From the NCBI RefSeq assembly GCF_029624125.1, contig NZ_JARSBN010000005.1, positions 1 through 64,000 of the forward strand: 64,000 bases of DNA. The letters run 5' to 3'. Position numbers and translations under genes: made by a program. The stretch's first letter is position 1, and every line of letters starts with the position of its first letter. This document shows, one piece after another, positions 44,033 to 54,242 of the stretch. The notes below the pieces were generated by a model, which was given only the letters and a program-made list of their open reading frames with translations, was not told the DNA's origin and ran no database searches. The DNA comes from Winogradskyella marincola (lineage in GTDB: Bacteria > Bacteroidota > Bacteroidia > Flavobacteriales > Flavobacteriaceae).

Positions 44033-45790
44033 ATGAAGGCACTAAAACATCTAAATAAATACTTTTACAAATATAGATATCGCTTAATCATTGGTGTTAT
44101 TATCACCATTATATCTAAAATATTTGTACTATTTACTCCACGCTTTGTAGGAGATTCTATAAATATTATCTCTGATAAATTAGCAGGCAAAATCTCTTAT
44201 GACGTTTTTAAAACCGAACTTATAACAAATGTATCACTCATTATTGGTGCAGCTATTGTTGCTGGTATCTTAACTTTTTTGATGCGACAAACCATAATTA
44301 ATGTCTCTAGATATATTGAATACGATTTAAAAAATGAAATTTACCAACATTACCAGGTATTATCATTAAACTTTTATAAATCTAACCGAACGGGAGATTT
44401 AATGAATCGTATTAGCGAAGATGTAGGTAAAGTACGTATGTACGTTGGTCCTGCTTTAATGTACACCATTAACACCATTACGCTATTTACAGTAGCTATA
44501 ATATATATGGTTAATACAGCACCAGTACTAACGCTATATACGTTACTACCCTTGCCTATTTTATCGGTTTCTATCTATAAATTAAGTAGACTTATAAATA
44601 AGCGCAGTACTATTGTACAACAGTCGTTATCTACATTATCAACTTATGCTCAGGAAACCTTTAGCGGAATTTCAGTTATAAAGTCTTATGGCATAGAGAC
44701 TAAAACAAATTCTGAATTTGCTGATCTTTCTGCCGAAAACAGACAAAAACAAATAAACCTTACCAAAGTACAGGCACTTTTTTTCCCATTAATGATACTA
44801 CTAATTGGCGTTAGTAATCTCATTGTTATCTATGTTGGAGGAATGCAATATATGAATGGCGAAATAGAAAACATTGGTACTATTGCAGAGTTTATTATTT
44901 ATGTAAACATGCTTACTTGGCCAGTAGCCACAGTGGGTTGGGTTACATCTTTAGTACAACAAGCGGAAGCTTCTCAAGAACGAATTAATGAGTTTTTAAA
45001 AACTGAACCAGAAATTAAAAACGCAGCAAACGAGCTTACTCCTATTAAAGGCAATATTGAATTTAAGAATGTTTCATTTGTGTATCCAGACACAAATATC
45101 CAAGCTCTCAAAGATGTTAGTTTTACATTAAAATCTGGCGAAACTCTTGCTATATTGGGCAAAACAGGTTCTGGAAAATCTACTATTTTAGACCTCATAG
45201 GTAGACTATATGATATTGAAAACGGAAACATTTTAGTAGATAACACTACAATTTCTAAACTGAATCTGTATAGCCTAAGAGAAAGTATCGGTTATGTACC
45301 ACAAGATGCATTTCTATTCTCTGACACTATAAAAAACAACATAATGTTTGGAAAAGAAGATGCCACAGACGAAGAAGTTATTGAAGCTGCAAAAGATGCT
45401 AAAGTTCATAAAAACATTATAGGTTTTAGCAAAGGTTACGATACCATTTTGGGCGAACGTGGTATAACCTTATCTGGAGGTCAAAAACAACGTGTTTCTA
45501 TTGCCAGAGCTATTATAAAAAAGCCAGAAATTCTACTTTTTGACGATTGTTTATCTGCTGTAGATACCGAAACTGAAGAGAAGATTCTTAAAAATCTAGT
45601 AAGATTAACCAAAGACAAAACTACCATAATTGTTAGCCACCGAGTGTCTTCTGCAAAAAACGCAGATCAAATAATTGTGCTAGAAGATGGTAAAATTATA
45701 CAGACCGGAAACCATGAAAATCTCATCAGTGTTGAAGGTTATTATAAGGAACTTTATACAAAGCAACTCTCAGAAAAAGAAATACAATAA
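44033..45790 (+). CDS. ABC exporter, permease-ATPase half transporter
   Basis: A 585-residue half transporter: six-helix type I membrane domain (residues about 15-310) and nucleotide-binding domain. Walker A is GKTGSGKS, the signature LSGGQKQRVSIARA, Walker B ILLFDDCLSAVD, and the H-loop IIVSHRVSS. The residue after the Walker B Asp is Asp, not the usual catalytic Glu, as in MdlA/YheI-type members that pair with a second subunit. No partner half is adjacent. The substrate is unknown. A TACTTTTG box lies 17 nt before the ATG. Confidence 0.93.
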   Translation: MKALKHLNKYFYKYRYRLIIGVIITIISKIFVLFTPRFVGDSINIISDKLAGKISYDVFKTELITNVSLIIGAAIVAGILTFLMRQTIINVSRYIEYDLKNEIYQHYQVLSLNFYKSNRTGDLMNRISEDVGKVRMYVGPALMYTINTITLFTVAIIYMVNTAPVLTLYTLLPLPILSVSIYKLSRLINKRSTIVQQSLSTLSTYAQETFSGISVIKSYGIETKTNSEFADLSAENRQKQINLTKVQALFFPLMILLIGVSNLIVIYVGGMQYMNGEIENIGTIAEFIIYVNMLTWPVATVGWVTSLVQQAEASQERINEFLKTEPEIKNAANELTPIKGNIEFKNVSFVYPDTNIQALKDVSFTLKSGETLAILGKTGSGKSTILDLIGRLYDIENGNILVDNTTISKLNLYSLRESIGYVPQDAFLFSDTIKNNIMFGKEDATDEEVIEAAKDAKVHKNIIGFSKGYDTILGERGITLSGGQKQRVSIARAIIKKPEILLFDDCLSAVDTETEEKILKNLVRLTKDKTTIIVSHRVSSAKNADQIIVLEDGKIIQTGNHENLISVEGYYKELYTKQLSEKEIQ

Positions 45791-45851
45791 TTTGTTTGCC
45801 AGTTTACTTTTTTTTTAGATTTTTGAGTTGAAATTAAAAAAAGATTGATTT

Positions 45852-46241
45852 ATGAGCGATTATGAAATGACGGATAAAGAAGAAATTTATTCTAAAGTTT
45901 TACGCGCTGGCAGACGAACTTATTTCTTTGATGTAAGAGCAACAAAAGCTGGAGACTACTATCTAACCATTACCGAAAGCAAAAAATTTACCAACGACGA
46001 CGGATCTTACCACTACAAAAAGCACAAAATTTACCTTTACAAAGAAGACTTTTCTGAGTTTAGAGAAATTTTAGCCGAAATGACAGATTACATTGTTACC
46101 GAAAAAGGTGAAGAAGTAATCAGTGAGCGTCATCAAAAAGATTTTAAACGCGAAGACGATTTTGTAACTCAAGAGTCTAGAACAGCAGATGACTTAAACG
46201 GAACCGAAAGTTTCACAGACATAAGCTTCGAAGACATTTAG
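45852..46241 (+). CDS. DUF3276 PUR-alpha-like nucleic-acid-binding protein
   Basis: A 129-residue cytoplasmic protein. 'ILRAGRRTYFFDVRATKAGD'-like core (here KVLRAGRRTYFFDVRATKAG), then YYLTITESKKF and HKIYLYKEDFSEF, match DUF3276, the bacterial PUR domain. PUR-domain proteins bind single-stranded nucleic acid, e.g. Borrelia BpuR. The C-terminal 40 residues are acidic and probably disordered. It follows the ABC exporter and ends at a strong terminator. Confidence 0.9.
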   Translation: MSDYEMTDKEEIYSKVLRAGRRTYFFDVRATKAGDYYLTITESKKFTNDDGSYHYKKHKIYLYKEDFSEFREILAEMTDYIVTEKGEEVISERHQKDFKREDDFVTQESRTADDLNGTESFTDISFEDI

Positions 46242-46261
46242 AATTAACTTCTGTTAAATTA

Positions 46262-46300
46262 TAAAAAACCCTAACTAATTTTAGTTAGGGTTTTTTATTT
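46262..46300 (+). terminator. Rho-independent terminator
   Basis: AACCCTAACT / AGTTAGGGTT perfect 10-bp stem (46267-46276 with 46283-46292), 6-nt loop, T-tract. Confidence 0.92.
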
Positions 46301-46327
46301 TTAAGGTTTAACCAACATTGTAATTAC

Positions 46328-48838
46328 ATGCTACGCATTACTCTTTTTTTCCTTTTACTTTCCTCTACTCTCTTCTCTCAAACCAACATAGACCTATCTT
46401 ACTATCTACCACAAGACGTTAGTTATAATAGCAACATACCAACACCCAAAAGTAGCATTGGACACGAAGTTGGAGAGTGGCACATTACTCACGATAAGTT
46501 AGTACAGTATATGCGAGAACTTGCAGAAGCATCAGATCGTGTAAGTATAGAAGACAGAGGCAAAACGTTTGAGGGCAGACCACTTATATTATTAACCATA
46601 ACATCACCTACTAACCATACAAATTTAGAGACCATAAAGACACAACACATAAAAGCTACAGAAACAAATGATGCAAATCTTGGCAACAGACCAATAGTGG
46701 TATATCAAGGATTTTCTATACATGGTAATGAACCTAGTGGCTCTAATGCAGCGTTGGCTTTAGCCTATTATCTTACTGCTGCAGAAGGCTCTGATATTGA
46801 AAATTTACTAGACAATACCATAATTCTCTTTGATCCATCATTAAATCCAGACGGTTTACAACGTTTTGCGTATTGGGCAAATACAAATCGTAGTATGAAT
46901 CTTAATGCAGACCCAAACGATAGAGAGTTTAGTGAAGTTTGGCCTGGTGGACGCACCAACCACTACTGGTTTGATATGAATAGAGATTGGCTTCCAGTGC
47001 AATTACCAGAGTCTAGAGCACGTATACAAACGTTTCACGATTGGTTACCTAATATTCTAACAGATCATCATGAAATGGGTACCAATTCTAGTTTCTTTTT
47101 TCAGCCTGGCATTCCTTCACGCACGCATCCTCTAACCCCAAAAATGAATCAAGAACTCACAAAAGGCATTGCTAAATACCATGCTAAAGCGCTAGACAAA
47201 ATTGGATCTTTATACTATTCCGAAGAAAGTTTTGATGATTTCTATTACGGTAAAGGCTCAACGTTTCCGGATATAAATGGAGGCATTGGTATATTGTTTG
47301 AACAAGCGAGTTCTCGTGGTCATGTTCAAGAGAGTGACAATGGTTTGCTAACCTTTCCGTTTACTATAAAAAATCAATTCACAGCTGGTTTATCTACACT
47401 TGAGGCAGCCAATGAAATGCGAAAAGAACTCTTAGAATACCAACATAACTTTTATAAAAACGCTCGAAAAGAAGCTTCCTCTGAAGGCAACAAAGCCATT
47501 ATTTTTGGTGATGAAAAAGATGCTGCCAAAACATATCATCTGGCTGAAATCTTAAAGCGTCATAACATAAAATTTCATCATTTAAAATCTGATGTTTCCT
47601 TAGATGGCAAAACATATAAAAAAGACTACAGTTATGTAGTTCCAAAAAACCAAAAGAATACACGACTTATCAATGCCATGTTTGAAAAACGCACCACGTT
47701 TCAAGACAGTTTGTTTTACGACATTTCTGCATGGACATTTCCACTAGCTTTTAATCTAGATTATACAGAAACCAGCGTGGAAAAAGCGAGTAATGTTGTT
47801 ACCGAATTAACCCATCAACAAGGTGGTGTAACATCTAAAAGTGACTATGCTTATTTATTTCCGTGGAATGAGTATTATGCTCCAAAACTATTACATACAA
47901 TTCTAAAAAAAGGGATACGTGCCAGTGTAAGCCTGAAAAATTTTAAAGCCAATGGTAAATCCTATGATTATGGTACCATTATGATTCCTGTACAAAATCA
48001 AGACATGGAGACTTCTGAATTGTATTCGTTTTTAAACACTATTGCTAAAGAAAGCCATATCACAATCGATGCGATTTCAACAGGTTTAAATGAAGGTATC
48101 GATCTTGGAAGTCGAAATTTTAGAGCATTAGAACTTCCTAAAATAGCGTTGTTGGTTGGTGATGGTGTTACTTCTTATGATGCTGGCGAAATTTGGCATT
48201 TACTCGATACGAGATATGATATCGTTGTTACAAAACTAGACACCAAAAATTTTAGCAGAGCTGATTTAAGTAGGTACAACACTATTATAATGGTAAATTC
48301 TAATTCTGCATTAGACAGTGGCAATACCAAAAAGTTAAAGCAATGGTTACAAGATGGAGGTTCTCTTATTGCTTACAAAAACACGTTGCGTTGGTTAAAT
48401 TCCAGTGAGTTAATGAAACTTAATTTCAAAAAGAAAAGCTCCTTAAAAGCAAAAAATATAAGCTTTGAAGATCGAAGTAATTTTAGAGGAGCACAGGTTA
48501 TAGGTGGTGCTATTTTTGAAACAGAGTTAGACCGTTCGCATCCTATAAACTTTGGCTATAAAAATGATAAACTAGCAATATTTAGAAACTCAACGTTGTT
48601 TATAAATCCTAATAAAAACAGTTACGACAACCCAATTCAATATTCAGAAAAGCCTTTGTTAAGCGGTTATATTTCTGAAGAAAACTTAGACAGTTTAAAA
48701 CAAACCATTCCTTTTAAATCCAGTAGAATTGGGCGCGGAAAAATCATGGCTTTTACAGACAACACCAACTTTAGAGCATTTTGGTATGGCACCAATAAAC
48801 TGTTGATGAATGCCATTTTCTTTAGGAATGAGATGTAG
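46328..48838 (+). CDS. Secreted M14 zinc carboxypeptidase-like protein
   Basis: An 836-residue exported peptidase (signal LRITLFFLLLSSTLFSQ). The M14 domain (residues about 40-370) shows the zinc motif HGNEPSG (HxxE), FDPSLNPDGLQRF, NRSMNLN, and the third-ligand region LTDHHEMGTNSSF. 'GIGILFEQAS' (residues about 319-328) holds the likely catalytic Glu. The long C-terminal part has glutamine-amidotransferase-like strands (LPKIALLVGDGVTSYDAGE, IIMVNSNSALD). Periplasmic or extracellular peptide trimming is likely. Confidence 0.88.
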   Translation: MLRITLFFLLLSSTLFSQTNIDLSYYLPQDVSYNSNIPTPKSSIGHEVGEWHITHDKLVQYMRELAEASDRVSIEDRGKTFEGRPLILLTITSPTNHTNLETIKTQHIKATETNDANLGNRPIVVYQGFSIHGNEPSGSNAALALAYYLTAAEGSDIENLLDNTIILFDPSLNPDGLQRFAYWANTNRSMNLNADPNDREFSEVWPGGRTNHYWFDMNRDWLPVQLPESRARIQTFHDWLPNILTDHHEMGTNSSFFFQPGIPSRTHPLTPKMNQELTKGIAKYHAKALDKIGSLYYSEESFDDFYYGKGSTFPDINGGIGILFEQASSRGHVQESDNGLLTFPFTIKNQFTAGLSTLEAANEMRKELLEYQHNFYKNARKEASSEGNKAIIFGDEKDAAKTYHLAEILKRHNIKFHHLKSDVSLDGKTYKKDYSYVVPKNQKNTRLINAMFEKRTTFQDSLFYDISAWTFPLAFNLDYTETSVEKASNVVTELTHQQGGVTSKSDYAYLFPWNEYYAPKLLHTILKKGIRASVSLKNFKANGKSYDYGTIMIPVQNQDMETSELYSFLNTIAKESHITIDAISTGLNEGIDLGSRNFRALELPKIALLVGDGVTSYDAGEIWHLLDTRYDIVVTKLDTKNFSRADLSRYNTIIMVNSNSALDSGNTKKLKQWLQDGGSLIAYKNTLRWLNSSELMKLNFKKKSSLKAKNISFEDRSNFRGAQVIGGAIFETELDRSHPINFGYKNDKLAIFRNSTLFINPNKNSYDNPIQYSEKPLLSGYISEENLDSLKQTIPFKSSRIGRGKIMAFTDNTNFRAFWYGTNKLLMNAIFFRNEM

Positions 48839-48935
48839 TTAGTAGCGAAACTAAAAGCCTAATAATATACTAAACAAACATCTTAAAATTTTAACGATTA
48901 ACCGTTTACTCAATTCAAGAGTTAAACAATAAACA

Positions 48936-49271
48936 TCACGATACTTGCGAGCCGTTTTTCACCTTATTTTCAGGATGCAATAAAAAGACGTCATTCTCTT
49001 TTACAGCACCAACAACTAAGCATTCGCTCATAAAATTGGCGATTTGCTTTTTAGGGAAATTAACAACTGCTACAATCTGACGATTTTCTAAATCTTCTTT
49101 TTTGTACTGCGTTGTAATCTGAGCAGACGATTTTCTAATACCTAAGTCACCAAAATCTATAGTAAGTTGATAGGCAGGCTTTCTGGCTTTTGGAAAATCG
49201 TTCACTTCAACAATAGTTCCTACTCTTAAATCTACCTTTGTAAAGTCTTCAAATGTTATTATATTATCCAT
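48936..49271 (-). CDS. CsaA-like tRNA-binding protein
   Basis: A 111-residue protein with an OB-fold tRNA-binding domain: FEDFTKVDLRVGTIVEVNDF, 'YQLTIDFGDLGIRKSSAQIT', 'VAVVNFPKKQIANFMSECL'. This is the stand-alone CsaA family, reported to bind tRNA or act as a chaperone. The length is typical. It is divergent from the thioredoxin-like gene, with start codons 32 bp apart. Confidence 0.93.
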   Translation of the reverse strand: MDNIITFEDFTKVDLRVGTIVEVNDFPKARKPAYQLTIDFGDLGIRKSSAQITTQYKKEDLENRQIVAVVNFPKKQIANFMSECLVVGAVKENDVFLLHPENKVKNGSQVS

Positions 49272-49303
49272 GCGATAAAATTAGTAATTCTTATTATAAA
49301 ACA

Positions 49304-49858
49304 ATGGCATTAACACCATCAAATATGCTGCCTCTTGGCACAATAGCTCCAGATTTTAACTTAACAGACACAAAAGATAATGTTTCAAAATCATTGTCTC
49401 AGCTAAAAGGTGCCAATGGCACGTTAGTAATGTTTATCTGTAACCACTGCCCTTTTGTAATTCATGTTAATGAAGCATTAGTAAAATTAGCTAACGATTA
49501 TAAACCAAATGGTATTAATTGCATAGCAATTTCCAGCAATGATGTAGAAAATTATCCTCAAGATAGTCCTGATAAAATGAAAACTCATGCCGAAGAAAAC
49601 CACTATTCCTTTCCGTATTTGTATGATGAAACACAAGCCGTAGCAAAAGCCTATGATGCTGCTTGTACGCCAGACTTTTTCTTGTTTGATGAAGATTTAA
49701 AATTAGTATACGCAGGAAGGTTAGATGATTCTCGACCAGGAAATGATATTCCGGTAACCGGAAAAGATTTGAGAGCTGCCATGGACGCACTTTTAAACCA
49801 CCAACCTATTGATCCAAACCAAAAACCTAGCATGGGTTGTAATATTAAATGGAAATGA
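49304..49858 (+). CDS. Thioredoxin-family peroxiredoxin-like protein
   Basis: A 184-residue AhpC/TSA-thioredoxin-like protein. 'GTLVMFICNHCPFVIHVNEA' contains the redox centre C-N-H-C, in place of the CGPC of thioredoxin. 'DAACTPDFFLFD' is the cis-Pro loop with an extra Cys. I chose the ATG giving MALTPSNM, preceded by an in-frame but poorer upstream start. It is likely a cytoplasmic thiol reductase or peroxidase. Its stop overlaps the GNAT start (ATGA). Confidence 0.9.
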   Translation: MALTPSNMLPLGTIAPDFNLTDTKDNVSKSLSQLKGANGTLVMFICNHCPFVIHVNEALVKLANDYKPNGINCIAISSNDVENYPQDSPDKMKTHAEENHYSFPYLYDETQAVAKAYDAACTPDFFLFDEDLKLVYAGRLDDSRPGNDIPVTGKDLRAAMDALLNHQPIDPNQKPSMGCNIKWK

Positions 49859-50379
49859 ATCTAAAACTAGAAACCAAGCGGCTTTATTTAAGACCTATTA
49901 ACGAAGAGGATGATCAAAATTTCTTTGAAATGGATTCTAATCCTAAAGTACATATTTTTTTAGGCAACAATCCTGTAACATCTATAGAGCAATCTCGCGA
50001 AAAAATAAAAGGTGTTTTACAGCAATACAAAGACTATGGAGTTGGTCGATTAGCAATGATAAAGAAAGATACTGGTGAATTTGTAGGCTGGTCTGGATTA
50101 AAATTTGAGCGCGAATTACGTAAAGAGTTTGATTATTATGATCTTGGCTACAGACTTAACGAAAAGTTTTGGGGAAAAGGCTTTGCCACTGAGGCTGCTA
50201 AGGCGTCTCTAGAATATGGTTTTAAAGACCTAAAACTAAAAGAAATCTGTGCTGCAGCAGATGTAAACCACACAGTTTCTAATAAAATTCTTAAAAATAT
50301 AGGCTTAAATCCGTCAGGTACTTTTTCTTACCTAGGCGACCTCTGTAATTGGTACACTTTACAGAACCCTAATTTATAA
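49855..50379 (+). CDS. GNAT N-acetyltransferase (RimJ/RimL type)
   Basis: A 174-residue acetyltransferase. The RimJ-like opening LETKRLYLRPINEEDDQNFF, the acetyl-CoA loop YRLNEKFWGKGFATEAAKAS (Q/RxxGxG/A form) and the C-terminal 'NHTVSNKILKNIGL' are typical. It would acetylate an amine, possibly a protein N-terminus or a small molecule. ATGA overlap with the thioredoxin-like gene indicates coupling; an ATG two codons earlier is also possible. Confidence 0.9.
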   Translation: MNLKLETKRLYLRPINEEDDQNFFEMDSNPKVHIFLGNNPVTSIEQSREKIKGVLQQYKDYGVGRLAMIKKDTGEFVGWSGLKFERELRKEFDYYDLGYRLNEKFWGKGFATEAAKASLEYGFKDLKLKEICAAADVNHTVSNKILKNIGLNPSGTFSYLGDLCNWYTLQNPNL

Positions 50380-50384
50380 CTAAC

Positions 50385-50412
50385 AAAACCCCTTCTTATA
50401 AAAGGGGTTTTG
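50385..50412. terminator. Terminator between convergent genes
   Basis: AAAACCCCTT pairs with AAGGGGTTTT (50385-50394 with 50402-50411) around a short loop; A- and T-runs at the ends let it work both ways. Confidence 0.85.
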
Positions 50413-50457
50413 CTATCAATCAAAAATTTATCTAAACCATATAAAATTGAATTTAAT

Positions 50458-51186
50458 TTATTGTTGATGTAGTTTAAAATTTATAGGTATGCTATAAGGA
50501 ACACCTACTGGTTTGTTGCGCTGTTTACCTGGTTCCATTTTTGGCAATAATCCTATAATACGTTCTGCTTCGGTTTCTAAAAGCTTGTTTGGTCCTCGGG
50601 TTTGTATTTTAGACACATTACCATATTTATCTATTAAGAAATACACAAATACTCTACCTTGAATATTAAGCTCTGCAGCTGCATCAGGATATCTAAAGTG
50701 CTTTTGCAGGTGCTCTTGCATTTTTTGTTGAAAACAAGCTTTTAACTCTGCATTACTACCTTCGCAACCAGGAAACTGAGGCACTTTTTCTATTACCGCA
50801 AACGGTACTTCAATATATTCTTCTACCTCTTCTACCTCAACATCATCTACACTAGCTACGCGTTCTTCTATAATATCATCTTGCCCTATCTCACTACTTT
50901 CTACAAATGTTTCTTCTACTTCTGCTACATCTTCTACCACAGTTATAGCTTCAGAAACCACTGTTTTTGGAGGTGGAGGTGGCGGAGGAACATTAATTGT
51001 TGTAATTGGTATATCCTCTTCTAATTGTTCTGTTAGCATTAAGATATCAACCTTGGTTGTTGGTGTCTCGTATGTCTTATGTTCTAATCCTAAATACGTA
51101 AGGAGTAGCATTACGTTTAAGCCAACAGCAAAATACAAACTACTGTTTCTGCCTACATTAGCTCTTGGGTTTTTCTTTAGTTTCAT
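50458..51186 (-). CDS. tonB: Energy transducer TonB
   Basis: A 242-residue inner-membrane protein with one N-terminal helix (SSLYFAVGLNVMLLLTYLGL), a periplasmic Pro/Glu/Val-rich stretch including seven consecutive prolines, and a C-terminal TonB domain (residues about 155-242: FRYPDAAAELNIQGRVFVYF, ..'GVPYSIPINFKL'). It couples the proton gradient to outer-membrane receptors. No exbB/exbD is adjacent; a TonB-type receptor follows upstream in the same direction. Confidence 0.93.
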   Translation of the reverse strand: MKLKKNPRANVGRNSSLYFAVGLNVMLLLTYLGLEHKTYETPTTKVDILMLTEQLEEDIPITTINVPPPPPPPKTVVSEAITVVEDVAEVEETFVESSEIGQDDIIEERVASVDDVEVEEVEEYIEVPFAVIEKVPQFPGCEGSNAELKACFQQKMQEHLQKHFRYPDAAAELNIQGRVFVYFLIDKYGNVSKIQTRGPNKLLETEAERIIGLLPKMEPGKQRNKPVGVPYSIPINFKLHQQ

Positions 51187-51279
51187 GACGTTTAAATTTT
51201 ATAAAATAAAGTTACCCATCATAAAGCATAAAACATATGACATTTGTCATGTTTAAAACGCACTCAGCATTTTAACATT

Positions 51280-53430
51280 TTACAGATTATCTAACTGATT
51301 ATCGCTACCATCTTCACTCAAAGTCCAAAAGAAACCTACAAAAAAGAACTGATCTTGTGCTGGCTTTATGGCTCTACGATTAAACTGGCCATTGATATCT
51401 GCTGTATTAGCATATTGATAACCGTTTACGTTATTAAAACCTAAAACATTATTTACAGAGAAGTATAAAATCTTTTGTTGATCTAATAAATATGCCCAAT
51501 TGAAGCTTAAACTATTAAAAGACTTTGTTCGCTCACCTAAAAACGCATTAGTATTTGGGTTGGTATATGGTCGCCCTGACGAAAAACTATAACTAAGTCC
51601 AACTTGACTTTTCCAGCTGTCTATCCAATATTTACCAACAACAGACAGGTTATGATTGGCCGCAAATCCTGGTTGTGCTGTAGTTTCAAAATTTCTGTAA
51701 TTACGCTCAGTATCTAAATAAGAATAGCTTACCCAATAATCAAGATTTTTAATACTTGTATTATCTCTCCAAAATACATCTAATCCTTGCGCATAGCCAT
51801 CTCCATTAGAGTTATAGTTACTGTCAAACGATGTCATTTCTGTATCAAACTTTACTAAGTTATCATAATCTTTTCTGTAAGCTTCTGCTCTAAAGATTTT
51901 ACCATCATTAACATATTGATAGTTTAATATGTAATGTGATGTTTTTTCTGCTTTTAAATCTTGATTAAACTTTAATATTGAACTGTTTGGGTTTTGATAA
52001 AAACTACCATAAGCCAAAGACATTTGTCCGTTTTTAGACGTTTTGTAAGCTAAGGCAGCTCTTGGTGATACGTCTAAATCACCGAATATAGAACTGTAAT
52101 CTGCACGCAATCCTACTTTTAAAGCTAAGTCTTTTGAAAAAATTAAATCTGCTTCTGCAAAACCTGCTGTAATACTATTGTCATAACCATAAGTGACGTC
52201 TATTGTTTCTTCTTTAAAATCTTCATTAAAGTCTGTAATAAACTGCTCTGCACCAAAACTCAACTTAAATCTACTATTGAATCGTTTTTTTAATTTCAAC
52301 TTTACATGAGCAGAGTTTTCTGAATTTTCAATATCACTTGTCATTACACCCAAATCATTTTTTGCATACGTGTAACTTAATCCTGTACTTAAGGTCCAGT
52401 TGTTTTCTAAGATGCCTTTATATGATGTATTAAGATAGAAGTTGTTATTATTCAATTTAAAATCTAAACCTTCCTCCAAATTGATATCTTCTTGTGTTAA
52501 TTGAAATTTAGAAGTATCAAAAGCGGCATAAAATTTTAGCATACCATTGTTAAGACGATATCTATAAACCGTTTCTCCTTGCGCACCTTGGTAAGGTGTT
52601 TGCCAATCGTTTCTATCTTTAAAAACAGCCAAATAAGGTGCTAGGTTAATATAATTTACATTGAAACTAAGCGAAGAACGTTCCCACTTTTGAGTATTTC
52701 CTAAAGCAGCTCCAACGGTCATTAATCCAATATCTGTTTTTTCCTGAACTGGTTCATCAATCGTGTTTAACAATAAAACACTAGATAATGCCTGCCCAAA
52801 TTCTGAAGAATAACCACCTGTTGAAAACGTAATGCCATCAAACAAAAACGGCGAATAGCGTCCACGAGTCGGCATGTTATTTGCCGTTGGCGAATACGGA
52901 GTAAAAACTCTAATACCATCAATAAAAATTTGGGTTTCGTCTGCATTACCACCACGCACAAACAAACGTCCATCCTCTGCCACATTAGAGGTTCCTGGCA
53001 AGGTTTGTAATGCGCCTACAAAATCTCCAAGCGCACTTGCCGTAGTTACCACATCTAGTGGCTTTAACACAGACACTTTACTGTTATCATTAGCTTCAAA
53101 CGTACCTGCACTCAACACCACAGCATCCAGAGACTCTACATCTTCTCTTAAAGTGATATTTAAATTTTTAAATTTTGAAACATCGTCTACAATGGTTTTT
53201 GTTTCGTACGATAAAAATGAAACCACTAAGGCTTGTGTTCCTGTTTCTTCCGTAGTAAATGAAAACTCACCATCCACGTTTGATGTTGCACCATCATAAG
53301 TACCATCGAGATATACATTGGCTCCTTCTATCGGTTGATTTTTGTTATCTAGTATCTTACCAGAAATTGTAGTTTGCGCATAGCTTATGTTGATGAGACA
53401 TAAAACTATTAGTGTAATTAACTTATTCAT
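51280..53430 (-). CDS. TonB-dependent receptor with carboxypeptidase-like domain
   Basis: A 716-residue outer-membrane receptor: signal (ITLIVLCLINISYAQ), CarboxypepD_reg-like domain (TTISGKILDNKNQPIEGANV, residues about 18-95), plug with LPGTSNVAEDGRLFVRGGN and IFIDGIRVFTPYSPT, and barrel with QFFFVGFFWTL near the C-terminus followed by a short tail. The ligand is unknown; it is not obviously iron-linked. Starts at the ATG of MNKLITLI; an upstream in-frame start lacks the signal context. It is followed by tonB 94 nt downstream. Confidence 0.92.
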   Translation of the reverse strand: MNKLITLIVLCLINISYAQTTISGKILDNKNQPIEGANVYLDGTYDGATSNVDGEFSFTTEETGTQALVVSFLSYETKTIVDDVSKFKNLNITLREDVESLDAVVLSAGTFEANDNSKVSVLKPLDVVTTASALGDFVGALQTLPGTSNVAEDGRLFVRGGNADETQIFIDGIRVFTPYSPTANNMPTRGRYSPFLFDGITFSTGGYSSEFGQALSSVLLLNTIDEPVQEKTDIGLMTVGAALGNTQKWERSSLSFNVNYINLAPYLAVFKDRNDWQTPYQGAQGETVYRYRLNNGMLKFYAAFDTSKFQLTQEDINLEEGLDFKLNNNNFYLNTSYKGILENNWTLSTGLSYTYAKNDLGVMTSDIENSENSAHVKLKLKKRFNSRFKLSFGAEQFITDFNEDFKEETIDVTYGYDNSITAGFAEADLIFSKDLALKVGLRADYSSIFGDLDVSPRAALAYKTSKNGQMSLAYGSFYQNPNSSILKFNQDLKAEKTSHYILNYQYVNDGKIFRAEAYRKDYDNLVKFDTEMTSFDSNYNSNGDGYAQGLDVFWRDNTSIKNLDYWVSYSYLDTERNYRNFETTAQPGFAANHNLSVVGKYWIDSWKSQVGLSYSFSSGRPYTNPNTNAFLGERTKSFNSLSFNWAYLLDQQKILYFSVNNVLGFNNVNGYQYANTADINGQFNRRAIKPAQDQFFFVGFFWTLSEDGSDNQLDNL

Positions 53431-53561
53431 TTTTTGATTGATTTGATTTCTTCTTGTTTTGATGAGGCAAACTTCAATCAATAAGATGTATTACTAAATT
53501 CTATGTTACTGAGTTGTAATTTTTGATGGACGAATTGAAAATTTTTAATTAATTTCAGATT

Positions 53562-54242
53562 ATGAAACTAACCAACACCGAAAAACAGTTCAGCGTTTTA
53601 TTCTTTGTAATTGTACTTTTTGAAATTATAACAGGAAGCACAGAAACCTTAAAAATGGCACATTATATAGCCAAGCCTGCAATTGTTATTAGCTTAATCT
53701 TTTTGTTTATTAAAACTTCTGAAGGCGTTTCAAAATCTATAAAACGGATTACGCTTTTGGCTTTAGTGTTTTCGTTATTAGGCGATATATTATTAATGTT
53801 TGTAGAGCAATCACCACACTTTTTTACCATTGGGCTCGTTGCTTTTTTAACTGCACATATCATGTACATTCTTGCGTTTTTAAAACATAGAAACAAGCAA
53901 AAACCCTTTATTGGCTTTATAGTGTTTTTATTAATATATGCTTCAGGATTATTCTATTTACTAAAAGACGGTTTAGGAGCTATGCTTATTCCTGTAATTG
54001 TCTATATGATTGTAATTTTGAGCATGGCAACCACAGCATTTTTAAGAAAAGACATGGTAAACAACCTCAGCTACAATCTGGTGTTTTCTGGCGCTATTTT
54101 CTTTATGATTTCTGATAGTATTTTAGCCTTAAACAAATTCTATGAGCCACTACCCTTCTCTAACATAAGTATTATGCTAACTTATGCCTTGGCGCAGTTT
54201 TTAATTGTTATAGGAATTTTGAAGTTGAAAAAAACTAACTAA
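53562..54242 (+). CDS. YhhN-family (lysoplasmalogenase-like) membrane protein
   Basis: A 226-residue protein with about eight hydrophobic helices, arginine and lysine at the cytoplasmic ends, and the family's GDILLMF and 'SDSILALNKFY' segments (the two D-containing blocks of YhhN/TMEM86). TMEM86 homologues hydrolyse lysoplasmalogens; the bacterial substrate is not established. It stands alone between two oppositely read genes. Confidence 0.87.
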   Translation: MKLTNTEKQFSVLFFVIVLFEIITGSTETLKMAHYIAKPAIVISLIFLFIKTSEGVSKSIKRITLLALVFSLLGDILLMFVEQSPHFFTIGLVAFLTAHIMYILAFLKHRNKQKPFIGFIVFLLIYASGLFYLLKDGLGAMLIPVIVYMIVILSMATTAFLRKDMVNNLSYNLVFSGAIFFMISDSILALNKFYEPLPFSNISIMLTYALAQFLIVIGILKLKKTN

